NCBI GenBank assembly: GCA_002279765.1
Contig: NCCR01000264.1
Span: 5,218-11,135, forward strand
DNA length: 5,918 nucleotides
Direction of reading: 5' to 3'
Source of the DNA: Verrucomicrobia bacterium 12-59-8
GTDB taxonomy: Bacteria; Verrucomicrobiota; Verrucomicrobiae; Verrucomicrobiales; Verrucomicrobiaceae
In this document: positions 1 through 4,737 of the stretch, in pieces
Numbering within the stretch: position 1 is the first letter of the stretch
Layout: every line of letters begins with the position of its first letter
The notes under the pieces: model-generated
Told to the model about the DNA's origin: nothing
The model's input: only the letters and a program-made list of their open reading frames with translations
Database searches by the model: none
Program-made: the position numbers and the translations under genes

Positions 1-290
1 AGCCCGAGGCCGAGGGAAAGCGGGGCAGGCACGCGCACCTGACCTAGGAGGGTGGTTTCGACCAGGCTGCGATCTTGCGCCGTGCGCACGCTGCCGGTGA
101 GCCGCGCCTGCTGGCCGTCAAAGGCGAGGTGCAGTCCGCCCAGGCGTTGGTGCAGGGCGGGCTGCTGCGAGAGCATTGTCTGTGCGGCGGCTTCGAGATC
201 CCGCTGCAGGTGCGGCAGGCACACCAGCGCACCGACCAGCCAGAGCGCGAGGAGCGATGCAGCAGAAAGGATCCAGCGCGCGCGAGTCAT
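1..290 (-). CDS. Membrane-anchored protein with BON-like domain (partial, runs off left edge)
   Basis: An open frame starts at ATG 290-288 and stays open to base 1, giving 96 codons of an incomplete protein. Residues 1-26 are a short basic start (MTRAR) followed by a hydrophobic stretch (WILSAASLLALWLVGALV), read as a signal anchor that places the rest in the periplasm. Residues about 33-85 resemble a BON domain: a helix-like segment, then a short strand with FDGQQARLTGSVRT and a second helix-like start, matching the family's pattern of a small residue or Gly, a hydrophobic strand and xLxG. BON domains occur in envelope proteins that bind membranes or lie next to OmpA-like modules; what follows here is not visible. 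The start lies 11 nt after the phosphatase stop (304-302), so the two genes are probably co-transcribed. No clear Shine-Dalgarno is seen. The coding frame is likely real; the BON assignment is moderate. Confidence 0.6.
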   Translation of the reverse strand, partial: MTRARWILSAASLLALWLVGALVCLPHLQRDLEAAAQTMLSQQPALHQRLGGLHLAFDGQQARLTGSVRTAQDRSLVETTLLGQVRVPAPLSLGLG

Positions 291-301
291 GGCGGGGGAG
301 G

Positions 302-1075
302 TCACGCTTTTTCGGTGAGCATGCGCACCTCGTCGAAGCTGTAGCGCCGTGCCTCGCCACGCTGGTTGGTCTGCACCAAGGTTTCCGCGCCCGTGTCGAG
401 AGCGGTGAGCCAGCCTTCGCCATAGGCCCAGGTGTCCAGACAGATGCGGCTGGGGAGAATGAGGGGCAGCCCGTTCTTCTGCGCAGTGTGGCCGCAGACC
501 AGCATTTTGCCGGAGAAATGCGGGTGGGAATCATCAAAGCGCCGCCAGAACAGCCAGTCGTCGCTCTGATCCGGCATGGGCAGCATGGCGTTCGCATTGG
601 CGTGGGCAAAGATGTGCGTCTCATTCGCATGCCAGCGGCGCAGGCGCTGGCTGAGGAAGTCCCAGTGCTCCTGCGGGATGGCGTTCCAGTCCGGGGTGTC
701 CATGCAGCCGTAGGACTGCATGGTCTGCCTGCCGCCGACGCCATACCATGAACCGGAATCAAGCAGGTTGCTGTGGGCGTCGAGCATGAGGATTTCATGG
801 TTGCCGAGCAGCGGAACGAGCTGGACACGCTTTTCCAATTCCAGCAGAAGGTGCAGCACGCCGCGGCTGTCCGGGCCGCGGTCCACGTAATCGCCTAGGG
901 TGACGATCACGTCGTCTTTCTGGGGGGAAAGCTCCTGGAGCATGCGATCCAGCGCGGTCGAACAGCCATGGATGTCGCCAATGACCACCGTGCGCCCGCT
1001 GGCGCGTTCACGTGAGGGGAGTTGGACCCTCGACGTATGAATGTCGGGGGCATCATCGCTGACCAAAATGGGCAT
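302..1075 (-). CDS. PPP-family metallophosphatase (serine/threonine phosphatase / ApaH-like)
   Basis: This 257-aa protein carries the complete calcineurin-like PPP signature in order: GDIHG (33-37), GDYVDRG (61-67), GNHE (91-94), a histidine in FAHA (156-159) and CGHT (194-197). These supply the Asp, His and Asn ligands of the two-metal centre and the catalytic His. Bacterial members are usually 210-260 aa and hydrolyse phosphoserine/phosphothreonine, phosphohistidine or dinucleoside polyphosphates; the sequence does not decide between them. No signal peptide or membrane segment is seen, so it should be cytoplasmic. The ATG at 1075-1073 is the natural start because the first motif begins only 33 residues in; the first 28 residues are a variable leader. 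No strong Shine-Dalgarno precedes it. The downstream partner is the BON-like membrane protein, and the ABC ATPase gene is divergent. The family call is very secure; the substrate is unknown. Confidence 0.95.
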   Translation of the reverse strand: MPILVSDDAPDIHTSRVQLPSRERASGRTVVIGDIHGCSTALDRMLQELSPQKDDVIVTLGDYVDRGPDSRGVLHLLLELEKRVQLVPLLGNHEILMLDAHSNLLDSGSWYGVGGRQTMQSYGCMDTPDWNAIPQEHWDFLSQRLRRWHANETHIFAHANANAMLPMPDQSDDWLFWRRFDDSHPHFSGKMLVCGHTAQKNGLPLILPSRICLDTWAYGEGWLTALDTGAETLVQTNQRGEARRYSFDEVRMLTEKA

Positions 1076-1143
1076 CGACTAATCTTGCGCGATGAACGCA
1101 GGACGCAACCACCGATCATCGTGATGGCAGAATCCCTTTCGCC
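1076..1143. promoter_or_regulatory. Divergent intergenic region (phosphatase / ABC ATPase)
   Basis: These 68 bases separate the divergent starts of the phosphatase gene and the ABC ATPase gene, so promoters for both directions should lie here or slightly inside the genes. I see no convincing -35/-10 pair in either direction. An imperfect inverted repeat with five-base arms, TTGCG (1085-1089) and CGCAA (1104-1108) separated by 14 nt, and a small palindrome CGATCATCG (1113-1121) could be protein-binding sites, but arms this short arise easily by chance. The regulatory role rests on gene orientation, not on a recognised motif. Confidence 0.4.
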
Positions 1144-1920
1144 ATGCAAGGTGTGGGAATGCCCCACCCGCAGCAGTCAAGCTCCCCAAACACCCGCCAG
1201 CCGCCTGCGGCGGGCGCGCCGCCGATTTTTGCGGCACGGGGGCTGCGCAAAGTGTACCACACCGGAGATCTCCATGTGGTGGCGCTGCAGGGAGTCGATC
1301 TTGATTTCCACACCGGCGAGCTGGTGGTGCTGCTGGGTGCCTCTGGTAGCGGTAAGTCCACGCTGCTGAACATTTTAGGAGGCCTGGACATCCCCACCTC
1401 CGGCACCCTGCGCTACAAAGGCTGGGATCTCTCCGGCGGCGGCGAGCGCACGCTGACGCAGTTCCGCCGCAACTGTGTGGGCTTCGTGTTTCAATTTTAC
1501 AACCTCATCCCCAGCCTCACCGCCCGCGAAAACGTGGCCCTCATCACCGACATCGCCCCGGACCCCATGAAGCCGGAAGACGCGCTGGACCGCGTGGGCC
1601 TGAGCCACCGCCTGGATCATTTCCCCTCCCAGCTCAGCGGCGGCGAGCAGCAGCGCGTGGCCATCGCCCGAGCCATCGCGAAAAAACCCGAAGTGCTGCT
1701 GTGTGACGAGCCCACCGGGGCGCTGGATGTGACCACCGGCATCACCGTGCTGGAAGCCATCGAGCGCATCAACCGTGAACTCGGCACGCTGACCGTCGTC
1801 ATCACGCACAATGCCGCGATGTCCGCCATGGCGGACCGCGTGCTGCACCTCTCTGACGGTCAGATCATCAAGGAAAGCCGCAATGAGACGCGGGTGGATG
1901 TGAACACGTTGCAGTGGTGA
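1144..1920 (+). CDS. ABC transporter ATP-binding protein, LolD/MacB type
   Basis: This 258-aa nucleotide-binding subunit has every core motif: Walker [10 protein letters not shown] (65-73), Q-loop glutamine Q117 in [17 protein letters not shown], signature [15 protein letters not shown] (164-178), Walker [10 protein letters not shown] (184-192) with catalytic E189, D-loop ALD (193-195) and H-loop H222 in VITHN. The sequence around the Q-loop, and DEPTGALD with ITHN, are typical of the LolD/MacB/FtsE-like class. That class energises permeases handling lipoproteins, peptides or macrolides, often by mechanotransmission rather than classical transport. The first 27 residues are a Pro/Gln/Ser-rich leader ahead of the fold ([16 protein letters not shown]), so Met6 (ATG 1159) is an alternative start; neither has a clear Shine-Dalgarno. 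Family members normally sit next to an FtsX/MacB-type permease, but none is encoded in this window. The catalytic domain is intact, so it could serve a permease elsewhere. Confidence 0.93.
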   Translation: MQGVGMPHPQQSSSPNTRQPPAAGAPPIFAARGLRKVYHTGDLHVVALQGVDLDFHTGELVVLLGASGSGKSTLLNILGGLDIPTSGTLRYKGWDLSGGGERTLTQFRRNCVGFVFQFYNLIPSLTARENVALITDIAPDPMKPEDALDRVGLSHRLDHFPSQLSGGEQQRVAIARAIAKKPEVLLCDEPTGALDVTTGITVLEAIERINRELGTLTVVITHNAAMSAMADRVLHLSDGQIIKESRNETRVDVNTLQW

Positions 1921-2059
1921 GGAGGAGGAAGCGGGGGGATGCGGATTTGTGCATCATGGCTTCACGAAGTGCCTGGCGACTTTTGTCCGTCTGCCATGGA
2001 CTACGCGCCAACGCCTGCCAAGCAATCTCCAGAGAACTGAAGGCCTGCGAGCGAACGGG
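1921..2059. other. Intergenic stretch after the ABC ATPase with a short unconvincing ORF
   Basis: Directly after the ATPase stop is GGAGGAGG (1921-1928), the strongest Shine-Dalgarno-like stretch I noticed in the window, followed by an ATG at 1939 opening a 33-codon frame that ends at TGA 2038-2040. The would-be peptide (starts MRICASWLHEV, ends AKQSPEN) has no hydrophobic segment and does not look like the start of an ABC permease. I see no strong terminator hairpin; the best candidate (AAGT...ACTTTT, 1968-1985) has only a four-base stem. The stretch separates the ATPase gene from the convergent membrane-protein remnant. Confidence 0.35.
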
Positions 2060-2340
2060 TTAAGTGGGCGACGTGTTTGACGGACGCAGCACGGGCAGGC
2101 CGAGGGAGAGTATGAGGAGCGGGATGACGTAGCCGCTTTTGAGGGCGTGGATGAGTTCGTCGCCGTTGCGGTGCTCGATGAATGAGAACGCGACGCTGGC
2201 GATGGGCCAGCTCAGCATGAAGAGGCTGGCGGTGGCGAGCACGGGGAGGAGCCTGACGCGGACGCCAAAGCTGCGACAGAGGATGCTGAAGGTGAGCGGC
2301 ACTAGGGCGATGACGTCTGAGGTACGTGGGCTGCCCTCTG
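2060..2340 (-). pseudogene. Probable remnant (C-terminal part) of an integral membrane protein
   Basis: On the minus strand a frame ending in TAA (2062-2060) encodes a strongly hydrophobic sequence. From the only plausible internal start, GTG 2302, it is 80 aa with two membrane-like stretches, LLPVLATASLFMLSWPIASV (18-37, continuing to about 42) and YVIPLLILSLGLPVL (58-72), joined by a polar loop HRNGDELIHALKSG. The frame remains open upstream of the GTG, where SDVIALVPLTFSIL looks like another membrane segment that a start at 2302 would split. This suggests the real gene began further upstream and lost its beginning near 2340, where base composition drops sharply. No ATG is in frame in the AT-rich DNA up to about 2465. 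Alternatives are a genuine small membrane protein starting at GTG, or a chance hydrophobic frame. I do not recognise the family. Confidence 0.4.
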
Positions 2341-2463
2341 TTAAGATTTTGCCTTTTTTTAAGCCGCAAATTATTATTACACAACTGTATATGTCGAAAC
2401 GGGATTTACATAAAGAAAATAATGTTGCAATAAAGCCTGCAACTGAACAAGAATAATCACGCC
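2341..2463. other. AT-rich leader region before the secreted-protein cluster
   Basis: Hand counting gives 36 G+C in the 120 bases 2341-2460 (30%), against 80 of 120 (67%) in 2221-2340. The change is abrupt at about 2340/2341. The region holds a T-run (2354-2360) and a candidate promoter, and leads to the ATG at 2464 without a recognisable Shine-Dalgarno (GAATAATCACGCC just before the ATG). I see no convincing hairpin or direct repeat. It is best read as the untranslated leader and promoter of the downstream operon, and possibly as one edge of a transferred or recombined segment. Confidence 0.5.
2349..2377 (+). promoter_or_regulatory. Candidate sigma70-type promoter for the 2464-5918 cluster
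   Basis: TTGCCT (2349-2354; four of six matches to TTGACA) and TATTAT (2372-2377; five of six to TATAAT) are separated by exactly 17 nt. Transcription would start near 2384, leaving a leader of about 80 nt before the ATG at 2464. Position, spacing and orientation fit an operon promoter, but AT-rich DNA yields such matches by chance. Confidence 0.4.
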
Positions 2464-2835
2464 ATGAAAATCAAATACATTATTTATCTAGTCCTAGCCG
2501 TATCATCTATTGCGTCATTTGCCGGTAACTGTTTTGACAATGTCGGGCAAAACGACCCCGGCCAGGCCGGTGGCCCGTGTGGGCAGGGCAGCGGTGGTGT
2601 TGCCTGCTCCTATTGGACAACATCCTACACGAGGGCAGAAGGGGGAAAGGACAGCGGTCAGACAACCATGCAGCAGGGCCAGGTTGTCGCTACAACCACG
2701 GGCACCTCGGCGACATGTTCCGCTACAGGATGCAACGTCAATCCGCAACAAATCAACCAGCAGCGTAACATCAATGTCAATCTCGCCGCCGGAGACACCT
2801 GTCCCAAGAGCGGTGGAAACAATAACAATCAGTAA
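2464..2835 (+). CDS. Small secreted cysteine-rich protein of unknown function
   Basis: This 123-aa protein begins with a clear Sec signal peptide (MKIKYIIYLVLAVSSIASFA, residues 1-20) with a likely signal-peptidase I site after SFA. The mature part, about 103 aa, has six cysteines (C23, C39, C48, C85, C90, C113), an even number compatible with three disulfides after export. It is rich in Gly, Gln, Thr, Ser and Asn, with stretches such as PGQAGGPCGQGSGG and a C-terminal GGNNNNQ, and no further membrane segment. Low-complexity Gly/Asn/Gln composition is common in surface-exposed or matrix-type proteins, but no family is recognised. It is the first gene of the rightward cluster, 28 nt before the next one. 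The ATG at 2464 is chosen because the signal peptide starts there, although no Shine-Dalgarno is visible. Coding is supported by the signal peptide and the operon-like position. Confidence 0.75.
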   Translation: MKIKYIIYLVLAVSSIASFAGNCFDNVGQNDPGQAGGPCGQGSGGVACSYWTTSYTRAEGGKDSGQTTMQQGQVVATTTGTSATCSATGCNVNPQQINQQRNINVNLAAGDTCPKSGGNNNNQ

Positions 2836-2863
2836 TTCCAGGGGTTGATCACTAGAGATTGAT

Positions 2864-3760
2864 ATGAAAAAGATCGCGGCCATCTGGTTGATCTCCCTGC
2901 CTTGCACTTACTCGCAGAATTTGGAGGAGGCCTCGAAGTTGTTATCAACTTCTCTCTTTTCTACAGCGGGGCAAAGCGTCAAGTGGCAGAACAAGATGAC
3001 GTTCTACCGAGACCCGGTCGAAATGTCGTCAATGCTGACTCAGCTTGCGTCTGGGAACGATGTGGAACGCCAGATGGCGGCTCAATTAAAAAATGAGCCG
3101 CCAACGAGGACGGAGGTGATTGATGTGGATTTCAGGTGCCATTCCATGCTGCGGTGGGAATTGGATTACTCGCCGCAGCACGTCAACCAAGCGGCGGCCA
3201 CCCATCTGGTGGCGAATGGAACCCAGTTTCTTTTGGATATTAACGAGCAAAGCACGCTGATTAAGCTGATACCCGCCAGCTACGGAAAATTGCGGCTGGC
3301 AACTTTAATGCAGCCGCACCCGCTCTTTGCGCTGCAAAATTATCTTGGGGGTGCCCAGGAACTCAAGCAAATCGGCGACCACGAGATTTCCATTACCAAC
3401 AAAGAAATGGGGGTCAGGATTCAGCTGAAAATGTCTCCAGCCACATTTGAAATACTCGAGATGCAGCTTTGGCAAGGCGATAAGAAGCTGGCGCAATGGC
3501 AACTCGTGAACGGGGAGTATCTCTCGAAGAATTACCGTGGGGACGGAACCCTGTTCTCGGAAGGTGTATGTAAAAAGAAATCAAGTGAGGAGCTGGCCGA
3601 GTACACACCCTATGTCATTAAAAAGGGCATGACCTTGATGGCGGAAAAAGCTCTTTGGGGGGGCGAGGGCTTTACGCTCTCGACCAACACTCTTGACGGC
3701 CTGTCGATTGAAAAAATGGAGTTTGACAAGCTACCTCTCAAAAATGGAAGCGGGAAATAG
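2864..3760 (+). CDS. Secreted protein of unknown function, 298 aa
   Basis: The product starts with a short signal peptide (MKKIAAIWLISLPCTYS, residues 1-17, probable cleavage before Q18). C14 is not in a valid lipobox because Pro precedes it, so a lipoprotein is unlikely. The mature chain of about 280 aa has no other membrane segment. It alternates helix-like stretches (LEEASKLLSTSLFSTA) with strand-like ones (TQFLLDINEQSTLIKLIPAS, HEISITNKEMGVRIQLKM, KLAQWQLVNGEYLS). This order of an N-terminal helix and then antiparallel strands carrying a small molecule-like readout loosely recalls LolA/LppX-type periplasmic folds, but that is only an impression. Two cysteines remain in the mature part, in DFRCHS (C92) and EGVCKK (near 236). 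The gene follows the cysteine-rich protein by 28 nt, and its 3' end overlaps the next gene's start by 17 nt, which suggests a single transcript. Only a weak AGAG precedes the ATG. Confidence 0.85.
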   Translation: MKKIAAIWLISLPCTYSQNLEEASKLLSTSLFSTAGQSVKWQNKMTFYRDPVEMSSMLTQLASGNDVERQMAAQLKNEPPTRTEVIDVDFRCHSMLRWELDYSPQHVNQAAATHLVANGTQFLLDINEQSTLIKLIPASYGKLRLATLMQPHPLFALQNYLGGAQELKQIGDHEISITNKEMGVRIQLKMSPATFEILEMQLWQGDKKLAQWQLVNGEYLSKNYRGDGTLFSEGVCKKKSSEELAEYTPYVIKKGMTLMAEKALWGGEGFTLSTNTLDGLSIEKMEFDKLPLKNGSGK

Positions 3761-4733
3761 AAATGACCTGATTATTTTCATGGGGTTGTCGGTGGTGGCC
3801 GGCGGTCTGCTATGGAGCTTCAGCAACTTTGCGCGGCATCCTCCTGAAAAAATCCTTGTTCAAGGCAGCTCAACCAACCTTGGCCGTGTGAGTGGCTACT
3901 CCACGCACCATATCGTTGTGACGAGCTTGTCGTCGAAGCCGTGCAAGATGCAATTTGCTTCAAGCTGCGGCTGTCTCACTGTGCCAGATGCCCCGGTTGT
4001 CATCGCTCCGCAGGCGGACACCTTGGTTCCGGTCAACGTGAATGCTGGCGTGGCTACTGGAAAAGGCAGCAGCTTGGTTATCGGCAACTCCGACACCGGG
4101 GTCTCAGTCAAGGCCCTCGTGCAATTCGTGTCAACCACTGTTGATGGGTATGCGGTCTTGGAAGCTCTGGATTTCACCTCCGCACTCGAAGGGCAATGCA
4201 GCGCCACACTCTTGCTGGCTCATGACCGAACCGAGCCAGTAAATTCCTATCGCATAACAAGCGTTCCAGAAGTGGTGATTCGGGAAGAAGATTGGGAGGC
4301 TCATCCGTACTTCAACAACCTCGACGTGAAAAGAGTCCATCTCAGCTCAGCTAAGCTGAACGCTGACAAGATCATGGTAAAGTTAGTGACGCCACGATCA
4401 GAGACTCAGCGTGTTCTAAGGAACTATTTGCTCGTGCCCTTGACTGCCAACAAAGGCTTTTGGCACTTTGCAAGAGCCTCCCTGTCGGAGAACCTTGTCC
4501 TGAAACTCCGCTTGAGTGCGAGCGGGGATGTGAAGATCGCTGACATGCCCTGGGCGAGCTTCAGCAAGCTGCCGTCGAATGCGGCGCAGATGGAAGGCGA
4601 AGTAAAAGAGTTTTTATTCAAGGTCCACTTTACGCGCGCCGGCTTTGTTGATGATCGACTGTCGGTTGTTGCCAGCGGCAAAGAAATTACCGCGATTCAG
4701 TGCATCGGTTATGTCGATGGAAAATCTTTATAA
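3744..4733 (+). CDS. Membrane-anchored protein with DUF1573-like domain
   Basis: The 329-aa product has a short cytoplasmic start (MEAGNRND), one membrane span at residues 9-26 (LIIFMGLSVVAGGLLWSF) and a large periplasmic part. Residues about 37-128 match the DUF1573 pattern: a GSSTNLGRV strand, then a cysteine-containing SSCGCLTVPDAPVVIAP (73-89) and strands ending in VKALVQF. DUF1573 domains are Ig-like and frequent in exported proteins of Bacteroidetes, Planctomycetes and Verrucomicrobia; their biochemical role is not established. C67, C75 and C77 could form a disulfide or bind a ligand. Residues 129-329 form a second, unrecognised, probably beta-rich region. The ATG at 3744 overlaps the upstream gene by 17 nt and sits just before the span. 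A TTG at 3693 would add 17 residues out of character, and ATG 3780 would cut into the span. No Shine-Dalgarno is evident, so coupling to the upstream gene is plausible. Confidence 0.82.
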   Translation: MEAGNRNDLIIFMGLSVVAGGLLWSFSNFARHPPEKILVQGSSTNLGRVSGYSTHHIVVTSLSSKPCKMQFASSCGCLTVPDAPVVIAPQADTLVPVNVNAGVATGKGSSLVIGNSDTGVSVKALVQFVSTTVDGYAVLEALDFTSALEGQCSATLLLAHDRTEPVNSYRITSVPEVVIREEDWEAHPYFNNLDVKRVHLSSAKLNADKIMVKLVTPRSETQRVLRNYLLVPLTANKGFWHFARASLSENLVLKLRLSASGDVKIADMPWASFSKLPSNAAQMEGEVKEFLFKVHFTRAGFVDDRLSVVASGKEITAIQCIGYVDGKSL

Positions 4734-4737
4734 AGGT

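Noticed and set aside
176..751. Plus-strand open frame (191 codons) opposite the phosphatase
   Set aside because: It is an antisense shadow typical of high-GC DNA, with no motif and no start signal.
118..828. Long minus-strand open frame (236 codons) across the phosphatase region
   Set aside because: It lies in another frame of the phosphatase gene, is rich in Arg, Pro and Cys and shows no domain. The phosphatase frame carries all the PPP motifs.
1085..1108. Inverted repeat TTGCG-N14-CGCAA in the divergent intergenic region as an operator
   Set aside because: The five-base arms are too short to distinguish from chance and match no operator I recognise.
1375..1848. Minus-strand open frame (157 codons) opposite the ABC ATPase
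   Set aside because: It is His/Gly/Ala-rich shadow coding opposite a gene with complete Walker motifs.
1968..1985. Possible terminator hairpin after the ABC ATPase (AAGT...ACTTTT)
   Set aside because: The stem has only four pairs and the T-run is short, so it would not be stable enough to call.
2001..2384. Minus-strand 127-codon frame over the membrane-protein remnant
   Set aside because: It is very rich in Arg, His and Pro and crosses the composition break. The overlapping hydrophobic frame is more protein-like.
2139..2456. Plus-strand 105-codon frame leading into the secreted-protein cluster
   Set aside because: It spans the abrupt GC change, has no domain or signal peptide, and is antisense to the hydrophobic remnant.
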